Assembly (NCBI RefSeq): GCF_023278565.1
Contig: NC_064679.1
Coordinates: 4,836,001-4,900,000 of the forward strand
Length of the DNA stretch: 64,000 bases
Origin: Colletotrichum lupini
Taxonomy: Eukaryota > Ascomycota > Sordariomycetes > Glomerellales > Glomerellaceae
Direction of reading: 5' to 3'
The translations under genes and the position numbers were made by a program. Positions 32,328-44,200 of this stretch are shown one piece after another (position 1 is the stretch's first letter; every line of letters starts with the position of its first letter). The notes beneath the pieces are model-generated. The model did no database searches. It saw nothing but the letters and a program-made list of their open reading frames with translations, and had not been told where the DNA came from.

Positions 32328-33515
32328 CTAGATACTGAAGAAGAACTCGTTGCCCAGACAATTGACTTGCGGATCTCTTGAAGAATCTGTCATTTCGTTC
32401 GAAGTCGGCCCAAGTAAGATGCTACGAGCATCTTGCCAACTCCAGTCCATCTCATCCACCCCTGAATCAAACGTAGGGTAATTGGTGTAGTGGCTCGTGT
32501 GCTGAAGACCTTCGTTCCGCAAAGTTGCATGTTCGTGGAGATGGAGCTGTTCCTCCTGGACCTGTTCGACTCCGCCAGTTGTATCGAAGGCCCCATTCCC
32601 CGATTCCACATACTCATTCGCCTTGTAATATGCAGACTGTCCTGAGATCAAGGACATGCCATGACGTGTGATGTTGATAGTGCCAAGGGCAGGAACTTTG
32701 ATCCGCAAGCACCGACTAGTACGACAAGCATCTCCGGAGCTGTCAGCAGATGGGCTCTTCAAATACCTTGCCGAGCGACTAGCAGCATCCGCTTCCATAT
32801 CCAACAAGGCTTTAAATATAGAAGCGGTTTGCTCCAGTAGAGAGCCACTATCGGAATGATCCACTTCCAACATGAGTTCAATGACTTCTTCGACTCAAGC
32901 ACAATCACTCGCTCTCTAATGGACGAGAAAATCAACCACATCAGAGTCATGATTCCATCCTTCCATATGCGCTAGAAGCAGACTGAGGCACGCCGTGAAA
33001 GCGGAGAAGTCAATGGCTCTGCAACAGAACGAGATCTCGTTCGCGCACCTGAACTTGATGTATCGACTCAGGAACTCGCGGCTTGCGTTTGAACGCGCCG
33101 CTCTGCTGTATTCGTGATCCGCGCGGCAATTGGACCGTAGCATGTACGGGAAATGTAGGAGGATCAGCAGATTGAAGTGCGTAATCTGGAATAGAATCCG
33201 AAGGGTGGTTTCAAGCTTTTCCCCTTCACTTATGGTTGCAGGCCGCTGTCTAAGTCGTGTGTTTGGGACTAGCCACCAATCAGGGGGCATTTCTTGAGCT
33301 GACGTCTGCAGCATTTGGTCAATTTGTTGCGTGACACCGTAGTCCTCAAGTTGGATGCTCTCGTTCCTAGTAGCGATGCAGCGTATTATCTGACTGTGAC
33401 GACGTTCAAGGTAGTCGCAAGGAGATTCCTCAGGGGCGAACTTGTGCTTTGCTGCATACGGATCATCGAGAGTTGTAGCAGGTAGGCCGAGCATTAGAGC
33501 CAAGTACCTCTCTTA
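32328..33515 (-). pseudogene. Relic of a fungal-specific transcription factor, broken by C-to-T stops
   Basis: One continuous minus-strand frame carries the C-terminal regulatory domain of a Zn2Cys6-type regulator: (Q)ERYLALMLGLPATTLDD, then the alpha-helical middle (ITHFNLLILLHFPYMLRS), SLLLAHMEGW, then EEVIELMLEVD and an acidic tail ending at 32,328. It is interrupted in frame by TAA (33,513-33,515), TAG (32,916-32,918) and TGA (32,895-32,897). The first two sit where family members have Gln and are explained by CAA-to-TAA and CAG-to-TAG. No exon with a zinc cluster was found upstream, and further stops lie before 33,515. An intron skipping the two later stops would be only about 30-46 bp with poor sites. 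Non-functional as it stands. Confidence 0.72.
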
Positions 33516-34041
33516 ACTTGATATCCTATGCCCAAGTTACCCCGAGTTGAGTCTGAACTTTGTTTCCCATTGACTACTGAACAGCACATACACGGTCATT
33601 TCGTTCGCGATTTACAGCTGCCTCCCCTCAATTCCGGTCATCCCAGTCCCCGAAGTGGCCAAGATCGCGGTCCCATAGAAAGCATAACGTGGACTGGGCG
33701 GCTTCCGATTCCGCAACACCGCAGGCTCTATGGCCGGAGGGATGAACATGATATTAAGACTCCAAGCATCAGTCAACTTCCTTTCAGACGATCGAAAGTC
33801 CATGACTGCCTCGCCTTGAAAGTCCGCCGCCGGAGTCTTGAGGGACCGTAATATCCTGAATGCGCTCCGAGTTGATAACGCACAAGCCGAGTTCGACCTA
33901 CTTTGGGCAGTATTCAAATATTAAAAGTAGCTGTAAACTAATTGCATGCTTCAAGGCATCCTTGCCAATCCATTTATATTTAGATATCGAGTATCTTGTC
34001 CTAAAGTACACGAGTAGCCTTACGATGGTTATGAGTTGCGC
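33516..34041. other. Intergenic, possible decayed 5' part of the regulator relic
   Basis: About 0.5 kb. Frames on both strands are short and lack family resemblance. The first part should have held the N-terminus of the broken regulator, but nothing legible remains. Confidence 0.4.
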
Positions 34042-37020
34042 CTATGCTCCAGCCACCACGGCCAAACCATCATAAATCATCCTCTTCACCTCATAGAACG
34101 TGCTACGGTGCCGCATCATGGTCGCCGCATCCGCAATACCCACGCTCTCCACCTCAACCTTGCCTGTGCTCGTCTTCCGTACCGCCACCGCGCCGTTGAT
34201 CACCAACGTACCCTCGCCACGGAACTCGGCCGTGTATCCCGTCGACTGCATCGCCCGCCGCAGATCCGTGAGCCTCAAGTCACCCACGTGTAGCGGCTGT
34301 GCGACCGAACGCACCGCAGAAGCCATGTTTGAAGGCAGTAGGTCCAGCGTGGGTACTACTTCGATCTCGGTAGTCTCGTCTTCCCCGTCTTCCTCCTTCT
34401 TGACTTCCTCAACGGCTTCAGCGTCTTCAGCCTCTGTCTTCTGCCTCTTGTTGGCCCCGTCGTCTTTCTCGATGAGCTTTTCCTTGGCCAATGCCTCGGC
34501 GATAAGCTGGCCTGTGACAGTCACGACGCCCAAGCCGCGAACGTTTTGCCACTTGAGCTTCTTAACTAAGCTGTCTGCAAGTTTGACCACCCATGCGTTG
34601 GTGTCGACACTTGCGTCTACCCAGGCACCCATCGCTGGCGTGTAGACATCGATCGCGCTCTCCTCGGACGCACCAATCTGGGCGGCCAGCAGTTTCTTGC
34701 AGTCTACTGCGAGGGCTGTTGTCTCGTCCGCAGTGCCGCCAACTAAGATGAGTTTTCTTGGCTGGATCAATGGAATCAACATGTTCAAACTCCTCTTGTC
34801 GTGCAGTCCACTGAAATCAATGAAGGCGATTCGCAAGTTGACCATGACCTTCTCTGTCGAGACGATCAACTTGGAAGGACCCTGTATCTCCTCCTCAGCA
34901 ACGTCCTCCACGTCGTCAAACTCGTCAGCGACATGGTCACCTGGGCCATTGGCGTCCAAGTCATCCACAGACCCTGCCCTGTTATTTTGGCGCTTGTTTG
35001 CTGCTTTGTTATTGCCGTCATCCCACTTGCGCTTCTTTCCAAGTCGGTCGTCATCATCATCTCTCCTCAGACCGTCGTTGTCCGGTGTATCTTCTTCCTT
35101 TTCCTCGGCACGCAAGTAATCTTCGGGGCGGATCACGTCTCCGAATTGGTCGTCTCGTCTCCTCCGCATGACGAGAGGGAACGATCGTTCGCGACCCTTC
35201 TTGCCTCTCACATCGAAGTCGTAAGCACCGCGCTTTTTTGTCAAAATATTGATGCCGAGGTCCTCGTCTGTAAGAACAACCTTCTTACGTGTTGCCTGGC
35301 CCATCGTTGTTGAGATGTTGAGGGCCTTGCCCTGCTGCTCGTTATCGGATTCGCCAGAGTCTGATGAAGATTCGGATGAGACATCGTCGGCAGCATCTGC
35401 GGGTGCTTGCAGGGAAGCCCCGCCGCCACTTTGCAGCGTAGCTTGAAGCTGGCGTTGAGTCGCGAGCCACTGCTGGTACACATTGAGTTCTTCTCCCTCC
35501 AATGCTTGCCTCTTGGCCTCCAGGATCTCCAGCTCCCTACCGCCACCATAGACAAGCTCAAGACTGTTACCATTGCTCGACTCCTCCACCGAAGCGCCAT
35601 CTCTTCGTTCAGTCCACCAGTCCCAAAGGGTTCTGGCTATTGATGGTCTTTCAGTCTGTGATTTGGCTGGCTTATCTGTGAGGATGACCAAATTCCTGGA
35701 ATCTTTCGCAAGACCCTGGATCAAGTCTTTAGAGAAACCCCATTCCAGAGTATCGTCGCTTGCAAGAATAACCCTTCCTTCTGCTTGAACATTATCCGCG
35801 GAGGCCGAGAGGAGCTTCTCGATTTGTGCCCGGCGTTCAACAAGCTTCAGGTATTTGAAGTCAAATGGAACGCCTTCCTTGCTCTTCCCTTCGGTGCCAT
35901 TGGTACGCCGTTGCCCATCAGCAACTGATTCGAACTCCCTAACGATATTGTCGTCCATCCACTCCAACATGCTTCGTGCATATCGCAGAGTACTCGACAT
36001 GTTCCGTCCAGCGAGGTAGAGTTTCGCTGCTTTGAGGCTGCCGCCGTCCATTTGTGAGTCTACTCTCCATGCTTGTTCTAGCATATATGCAATCTCCAAG
36101 ACACGTGCGCTTGAGTCCACTGGGATGAGTGCCGTCCCTCCCCGGCTAACGCAGGATTTGATCATGTCGACGAGCTGCTCATCGCGTTTTGCACGGCCTC
36201 CGGCTTGGGCAACCTTTTCTGCACCTCTACTACTGCACACCAAGGCCGTCGGCTTGCGCAGCTGTTCGATGACTTCGGCACCACCACCTCCAGCGCCACC
36301 CAGCCAGGCAGCTCCAGCGAAGACATTCTCCTTCGCCTGATTCCAATCTACAGCGTAGACAATTGACTCCAGACCATGCTGAATATGCCATATCGTTCCT
36401 CCGAGAGTGTGGCCTGCATTGTAGGCCGTGATCATGAGGCCATTGAGCGGCGGCGAGAAGGGAGACGGAAGGGGTTCGTGGGGTTGCGAGTACTTGAGAG
36501 GCTGGATTAGGGAAAAGTATCGAGTAATCTCCTCGGGGGTTGGTGCTTGCAGAAGAAAGTCGCTGTCGGCCGTTGGTTGCTGAGAGAAGGAGTATGCGGC
36601 CTCGGTCAGAGAGCCGTGGGGTATCTTTGTCGCGGCTAGAGGAGTGGATGCGTAGAGGTCTTGGGTCAAGGTGCGACCTAGATCAATGACAGGTCGGGTA
36701 GCGTATACGGGGATTCTCGTGAACAAGGGGAAGTTCTTGCAGCAATGGGCAAATGCAGCCAAATGCGATGTCGTGGCGTGTGTCAGAAGGATGATGGACA
36801 AGGTCGGAACCTGTCTGGAGGAATGTCAGCGATTGTCGTGAAGGACGCCCAGAGTAGGGGAAGGGCCTGATTACTTTTCAAGCTCCCGAAGCTTTTCGAC
36901 ATCAAACGACTCATCCCAGCCAAGATCTATGAGAATCTTAACGCCTCCATCGAGCTCCAGAATCGATTGCGACGCTGTCGAGTCGGAAAGGGCGCCCTGA
37001 AGAGGGCAAAAGGTAAACAT
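34042..37020 (-). CDS. CFT2: Cleavage and polyadenylation factor subunit 2 (Cft2/CPSF-100)
   Basis: Exon 1 37,020-36,875 and exon 2 36,814-34,042 (60-bp intron) give 972 aa, starting MFTFCPLQGALSDSTASQSILELDGGVKILIDLGWDE-like. The metallo-beta-lactamase half (about 1-230) has LTHATTSHLAAF (59-70 or so), where the metal-binding HxHxDH of the nuclease CPSF-73 is absent; this is normal for the inactive subunit. AYNAGHTLGGTIWHI (179-193) follows, then the beta-CASP domain. A long charged, low-complexity insert (about 510-690, with SESSSDSGESDNE and DDDDR stretches) precedes the RIAFIDFSGLHDKRS region (KILIPLIQPRKLILVGG-like) and the CPSF100 C-terminal domain. The protein is a scaffold subunit of the nuclear mRNA 3'-end processing complex. 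It is divergent from SEC24. Confidence 0.95.
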
Positions 37021-37986
37021 GATTGGTATCTATTCGGCAAGGCCGCAATGCATTGTCTGGAGGTAGAAGTAGTGGGATTGATTCGACACGGAGTCGCTTC
37101 AAGGTGCAAGCGCAAAAGCAGCGACCATAACGCTGGCGCGCAAATGTCAGATAATAATCTCGTTGTCGTCGCTGTTGCAAGCGCAGTGAGTCGTGGGGTT
37201 TGAGGTTCAACGGAGGTGTCGCGTAAAAGAATCTAGGAACCAAAAGTCCAAGGTTGCATGCGCTCGCTACGTGCAAGGTGCTTGGGGTACGTACCGCTGC
37301 GCAGGACTGATCGGAGAGCAGGGGCCAGCTGAGGCTCCGTCACTGAAGAGTGGGTCAACCCCATTCCAAGTCCCCCTTCTCAGGCCAGGCATCGGGATAG
37401 CGGCGACTTTCTTCCGTTCCTTATTAGGACTAGAACCGTTTTCTTCAATTCAGTGGAGACATACCCGGCTCTGCGGGATCCAACGGACAGCTGCTGGAGC
37501 TCCCGCATTGGCCAGGGCCGGGAAGGGCTAGGTACATAGAAAGGTACCTTAGAGCACCTGCCAAAAGAACTCCGGGCCTGGAAAAACAGATCGGAAAGTT
37601 ATCGTGTCAATTTGGCCCGGATCCCTGTTGATTCGTGCGTCTGGCCAGAGCATCGAAAGGGGACACAATTCAAGCTTGTCACTTTTCCAGAAGCTCGGCT
37701 TGTTCTCGACTTTGCCGCCAAACATCCCATTCCCACGTTTCTGCAAGGCATGGCGCGCTCTTGATTGCGTGCGCGCATTTCTATTCAATCCCTCTGCGAG
37801 TTTTCGACCTTGATACCCGATTCTGACGGTGCACAACAGCTAGCTGGCCGTGCCTCCGAACCTCAGCTTTTGAAAGCTACGGTACCTTCATTAGCCCGCA
37901 TTTAATTCGACTCCCCCGAGCAATCGACCACGAGCTTCCCATCACGCAACCCTCCAACACACCGACCACCGCCCATTTCCGCAAAC
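37021..37986. promoter_or_regulatory. Divergent promoter region of CFT2 and SEC24
   Basis: 966 bp between two housekeeping start codons facing away from each other. Pyrimidine-rich sequence lies near the SEC24 start. No specific binding motif is claimed. Confidence 0.45.
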
Positions 37987-40900
37987 ATGTCTGACTTTAG
38001 CATGTACCACCAGCTGGGCCAGGGCGAACAAGACCCTTCGAACCCCAATCGATCGACGCAGCCCGCACCTCCCCAGTTCTCCCCTCCCGTCGCGGGGCAG
38101 CAATACCAGCAGGGAACTCCATACGGCGCCCCTGCACCTCCAGGACAGCAATACTATGGAGGCCAGCCTGATTCCGCACCACCTCAGGCACAGCCGTATG
38201 GGGCCCCTCCAGGTCAGGAGTATGCGCAGAATCCTGGTTTCCAGTCTCAGGAAAACTTGGCGGCGCAAATGGGAGGCATGTCACTAGGTGATGGACACGG
38301 TACAGCAAGGAGGAAGAAGAAGGACCGCCACGCATACCACCAGGTCGAGGCGACAGGCTCGTCGCAACCCTTCAACGGAATTCCTGCTGCCGGCACGAAT
38401 GCCACGGCCTTCCTCAACGACCCTTCGCAAGCTCAGTATGCTCAAATGAACCAGTTTCCCGTCGCCGCGGGCCAGACCTTTACACCCGCCAATCCCGCTT
38501 CCCCGGCTGAATTTGCGACCCGAAACGGCACCGATGCTGGCGGACCCCCGGCTGTAGTTCAGACTTCCGGACACCAGAAGCTGTCTCTCGACGACCTGCC
38601 TAGTGTGCCAGTCTCCCGTGACTCTCTTCAACAACACTACTTCTCCAATGTTTATCCCACCTTTGAGAAGCACCTGCCACCTCCCTCGACTGTCTCATAT
38701 GTTGCCTACGACCAGGGCAATGCTTCGCCCAAGTTCGCGCGCTTGACACTGAACAGCATTCCGTCCAATGCCGAGGGCCTCGCACTTACTGGTCTGCCAA
38801 TGGGTCTTCTCCTTCAGCCCATGGCACCTCTCCAGCCCGGGGAGCTCGAGATTCCAGTCCTTGATTTTGGCGATTCTGGCCCCCCGAGATGCCGTCGCTG
38901 CAGAGCTTACGTCAACCCCTTCATGATGTTCCGGTCCGGCGGCAATAAGTTTGTTTGCAACTTGTGCACTTACCCCAACGATACCCCGTCCGAATACTTC
39001 TCCGCACTCACTCCCCAAGGTGTAAGGGTGGACCGCGATCAGCGCCCAGAGCTTACCAGGGGTACTGTGGAGTTTGTAGTGCCTAAGGAGTACTGGACGA
39101 AGGAGCCTACTGGTCTGCGCTGGCTGTTCGTCATTGATGTTACCCAGGAGTCCTTCAACAAGGGATTCATCGAGTCCTTCTGCGAGGGCATCGTTGCTGC
39201 CTTGTACGGTGGCGAAGACGCAGAACGGGATGACAATGGCGAGCCAAAGAAGAGCATTCCCCCTGGCGCCAAGGTTGGCTTCGTGACTTATGACAAGGAC
39301 ATCCACTTCTACAACGTCAATGTGAGTTGCTCCCCAGGACTCCAGACATTGGACAATGGACTAACAATTATAGCCCGCCCTGGATCAAGCCCAGATGATG
39401 ATTATGCCCGATCTTGAGGATCCCTTCGTGCCCCTGAGTGACGGTCTCTTTGTCGACCCTTACGAATCTAAGTAAGATTGCCTGCTGTGTATAGTATGAC
39501 AATCGCACTGACTGACTTATCTAGGGATGTCATCACATCTCTGCTGACTATGCTGCCCACCATGTTCTCAAACATTAAGAACCCCGAACCGGCCCTCCTG
39601 GCGACCCTCAACTCTGCTGTTGCCGCATTGGAAAAGACCGGAGGCAAGATCGTCTGTTCTCTGGCGGCTCTGCCTACCTGGGGCCCTGGCCGTCTCTTCC
39701 TCCGTGACGATGGAAAGCATCCCGGTGGAGAGATCGACAAGAAGCTCTTCTCTACAGAACACCCGGCATGGAAGAAGGTGGCCGAGAAGATGGTGGCCAC
39801 CGGTATCGGTGCCGACTTCTTCCTCGCGTCGCCTTCTGGCGGATACCTTGACATCGCCACAGTCGGTCACGTTGCAGCCTCTACCGGTGGAGAGACGTTC
39901 TACTACCCCAACTTCATCGGGGCCCGTGACAACACGAAGCTGTCCATGGAAATCAAGCACGCGGTTACGCGCGAGACTGGCTTCCAGGCTTTGATGAAGG
40001 TTCGTTGCTCGAACGGCCTGCAGATTAACGGGTACCACGGCAACTTCATCCACCACACTTTTGGTGCCGACCTGGAGATTGGTGTCATTGATGCTGACAA
40101 GGCTATGGGCGTTACCTTCTCTTATGACGGCAAGCTCGACTCGAAACTTGACGCCCACTTCCAGTCGGCGCTGCTGTACACCACGGCTTCCGGCCAGCGG
40201 AGAGTGCGCTGCTCAAACATTATTGCGAGTGTGTGCGACAACCCCAGGGATAGCGTCAAGTTCATCGACCAAGATGCCGTGTTCACGATTTTGGCCAAGG
40301 AGGCAAGCACAAAACTAGCAAGTACTTCGGCAACGCTGAAGGATGTCCGCAACCACCTGACGGAGCGTACGATCGACATTCTCTCAGCGTACCGTAAGAA
40401 CTTCTTGACTTCAGCGCAACCAGACGGCCAGCTGGTCATGCCGGAAAGGCTCAAGGAGTTCTCCATGTACATGCTCGGTCTCCTCAAGTGCCGCGCCTTC
40501 AAGGGTGGTAACGAGAGTTCCGACCGTAGAGTCCACGAGATGAGGATGATCCGTTCCATGGGCGCCAAGGAGCTTAGCTTATACCTGTATCCGCGCATGA
40601 TCCCCATTCACAACCTCACTCCAGAGGAGGGCTTCCCTGACGAGTCCGGCCATCTCAAGGTACCGCCTGCGATTCGCACGTCCTTCTCTCGCGTGGAACC
40701 TGGCGGCGTCTATCTCGTCGACAACGGCCAGCAGTGTCTCCTGTGGCTCCACTCCCAGACCTCACCGAACCTCATTGCCGATCTCTTTGGCGAAGACAAG
40801 ACAACCCTCCAGAGCCTCGACGCGTATACTTCATCGCTCCCCATGCTCCAGACACATTTGAACGCGCAAGTACGGAATATCGTCGAGTTCCTGAAGACGA

Positions 40901-41204
40901 TGCGGGGTTCCAAGGGTCTGGGTATCCAGCTTGCGAGACAAGGAATTGATGGTGCCGAGTACGAGTTTGCGCGCATGCTCGTCGAGGACAGGAACAACGA
41001 GGCACAGAGCTATGTCGACTGGCTCGTCCATCTTCACAGGAGTGTCCAGCTCGAGGTAAGATACATCTACCCCATGACCCCTTTCTAGCAAGAAATGCCG
41101 CTAACATTCCATGATAGCTTTCTGGCCAAAGAAAGAGAGAGGACCCGCTGACGGACGCCAACGCACTAGCAGGCTTCGCCGGTCTGAGGCCCAACTACTG
41201 GTAA
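37987..41204 (+). CDS. SEC24: COPII coat cargo-binding subunit Sec24
   Basis: Exons 37,987-39,321, 39,374-39,471, 39,525-41,055 and 41,118-41,204 join in frame to 1,016 aa; the introns are 52, 53 and 62 bp. The Pro/Gln-rich disordered N-terminus (about 1-100, PPGQQYYGG-type repeats) is typical. The zinc finger has C302, C305, C324 and C327 (CRRCRAYVNPF...FVCNLC). The trunk domain follows (RWLFVIDVTQES; splicing restores FYNVNPALDQAQMMIMPDLEDPFVPLSDGLFVDPYESKD), then beta-sandwich, helical and gelsolin-like domains, ending GFAGLRPNYW. Sec24 binds Sec23 on ER membranes, recognises export signals on cargo and forms the inner COPII coat. Housekeeping gene. The continuous frames inside the exons would stop early if the introns were ignored. 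Confidence 0.97.
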
Positions 41205-44200
41205 AAAGGGCAGAGGCAAGGAGGAAGTGACTGTGTGTGGGAGTAGGAGGCGCCAGTCGATCGAGCGGAAGTCTCGGAGGCGTGGGTTCAACTTTTTTTT
41301 GATGGTTTGAGCGTTGTCAGAACTGCATATACATTGGGTGTCCAGGGTTTCCGAAAAGAAAGTAGTAAACAACCATTCAAATTTACTTCCGGCAGACTGC
41401 TGAACGAGTCTGGCTAGCCTCTTTTGTGTTGATGAGTAGTGTCAAGCAATCGCCCTGTTCACCCTCTTAGCACCCTATATTCCACGACTGCATCACGCCC
41501 TTTTCCTGGAGTGGGCATTGCCCATGCTGCTCTGCATGCGACAAAGTCGCTGGTCGTGTCTTGCCGAGCGCTCAACCGTCAATCAGCCTGTCCCCTGTCA
41601 CGGACGGCATGGCATGCCAACCGTGTCACCGGCCAAACCATGGAAGGAAGCCAAGATGAGGCCAGGAAGACTCCATCTTCAAAGAAAATTCTGAAGAGTA
41701 ACGTCCCTGCTTCCCAGGCCACTACGTGTGCGCTGACTCCCACGATGGCCACTGCCAAAGCCACGTCGTGGTCTCGTCGCCTCAGTATTAGCACTCCACC
41801 CGCGGAGACTAGACTGCTGCCTCCCAGCCTACCGGTCTTTCCTGGAGAAAGCATTGTCTCTTGATCTCGAGAGCCGTTCCGAGAGGCAACACTCCAGTCT
41901 CCCAAGCACAGCTGTCATTATGTTTCATCTCAGTCAGGAGAGATCCTTCCTCGATAGCGAAATGGACCCAAAAAATGGAAGAAGTCGCAAGGAGACCTCG
42001 ACTCGAACCCGCGACGTCTCGAAACATATGATGGTATTCCGCGGATTCCATGAAGTACCGGTACCTACCCAAACAACAAGTCACGAGGCCAAACATCGCC
42101 CGCCACCAAAATTACTATGGCGGAAAATGACAAAAAAACAAGCTATCCATGGCATTATGTAGGACCGTGAGCCAACATACGCTCCTACCTATTCAAGGCT
42201 GGAATTGTACCGCTCGGTCATCGACTACAACGGACGATGCTTGTTAGAGGACATTTACGATTCTGGTCACTATATCCCCTTCGATGCCCATTGCCTGTGC
42301 ATGCTTCATGACATCTCATCCAACAACCTGCAGCTGCGAGTGCGACCGCAGCCCATTGAGAATTTCTGTATCCCTCCCGGCTTACGTTCAACACCATTGA
42401 AAACGAGTCTTGTTCTTCTCTTTCTAGGTTGGGCCATGCAGTACGGCATAATGGCACACCCAGATGAATAATTTCAAGACTCCACGGCAAACTCCACCGA
42501 ATTCCATTGAAAGCAAAGCCAGGACCTCACTCACACCCTCATATTCGCACGAAATCTGATACAAAACTGTGAGATGTGAAATGTGATGGTTGACGGAACA
42601 CCAGTGTCTAAATGTGAACACACCCAAGCACGGGAGTAATCATAGAGGAATGAAGACCGCCCGAGATGCACCACCCAATCCCTAGTTCCCTCCGCCAAGC
42701 TTCGCACGACATCGCCCGGGTGGGAAAATTCGAAGGGGCGGGGAATTGCTGATCACGGTCAAATCTCATCGCGCTTTTGTGTAAACCTGCTTCCCTCGGT
42801 AGATGACGTTTGCTCAAGGTTTCTGAGACACGAAGCCGGTGGCTTTCTGGCTTTGTAGTGTCTGTACAATTCGTTTAGACCGTTGGAGGCGTGCTGGGAA
42901 TAGCTCCGCAATGCTGTTCCTGCCTACTCCTAACAGCCAGCGCGATTGTTTATTTACCTTTTCAAGTTTGCTCGCTTTCTGGTCATACGGCGTCGCTACC
43001 CGCCGTACCTCATTTTCCTAGGCCGTTTTCCACGCCGGCATAAAGGTAGGCCCGATGGAACGAGGATAGGCAAGACGAAATGATAGCGCAGGACACCAAC
43101 GACTGGACGTCGTTGGGTCTGAGGGCCTTGAAACATGCAGCCTCCCGAGCGGCCTTCTGTTAGCTCACCAAGGCTGCTTACCCATACTACTTCTCTCCGA
43201 GCCCCCATCCCGTCTCCCGTATTCCTCACTCGTCTCCCAAACTCCAGATGGCAGGTTTCTCTCGGTACACCAGGGTCAGGTTGATGTACATAATCTGGAC
43301 GGGCCCAATATGAGACGACCAACCCGCGACGGGTTGGGCCTCTCTGCTTCCTCCTTCACCCCCGTCAATCTGGCGCTCGGGATAGAAAGGCGGGCAGGCA
43401 GGCAGCAGGAAACGGCATTGATGGATTCGGTAGGTAATCGGGGTGTTCATCTAGCTGATCTACGCGCAGCTGCAGCAAATCCGTGATCCCTGACGAAGAT
43501 CGATACGTTTTTTTTTCTTCTTCCTCACCTACCTTGCCTACCCACGACCGACCGACCGTGCCGACCTTTTCTCCCCGATGAGGCGTACATGCATGTCTCA
43601 GAGGAGGGAGGGGGAAATACCTAGGTAGGTAGTCCGCCCGTAGACAAGCAAAAACCCTCCATTCCCCAACGCAAGGCGGGATCTCCATCCGGGAACGCCT
43701 CGTCTTATTTTGGGCGGCTCGAAGTGCCAGAAGAGGAAGCGTTAGCGGTGGGCATAGTCACCGCCCTACATGTCTCTCATCCTCGAAGCGGTGAGCCGTG
43801 ATAAATGATGATGTACCACGAGAGAGTCTCTGATGCTCTGCCGCACATGATGTTTTGGTTCCTCCCGTTGGGAGAACGAAAAGAAGGTGGTTTGCCGCCT
43901 TGTCCCACTCCCTTCATCCGTCGAGTATCATGTCATGCTGCACGACGGGTTGGGCGTCGACGCAGCAGCGATCACCCGCACACCCATGCCATTCACGAGT
44001 CCAATGCAGCGCCCAAGGATGAACATGCACGCGGCAAGAGATTCATCATTGATGATACAGGGGGAGGAGAGAGAGAAGAGGGGCATGACGACAGCTCTGC
44101 GCTAGCAATCATTTCTTAGCCCCCAGCCTAGAACGGGAAACCACTTCATGAAGAGTTTGAAGAGAAGGCAGAATTCGCCCACTAAACTTAGTTTCTAAAG

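Noticed and set aside
32328..33503. Treating the two parts of the regulator relic as two separate small genes
   Set aside because: They are in the same frame, are separated only by a TAG and a TGA within eight codons, and together form one known domain. The second part has no sensible start of its own.
41439..41864. 141-codon frame downstream of SEC24
   Set aside because: Low-complexity Ser/Thr/Ala-rich translation with no family resemblance, and a competing frame on the other strand. Looks like chance.
41985..42030. tRNA-like B-box (GGGTTCGAGTC on the minus strand)
   Set aside because: The flanking bases do not form a five-pair T stem, and no acceptor or anticodon arm can be drawn.
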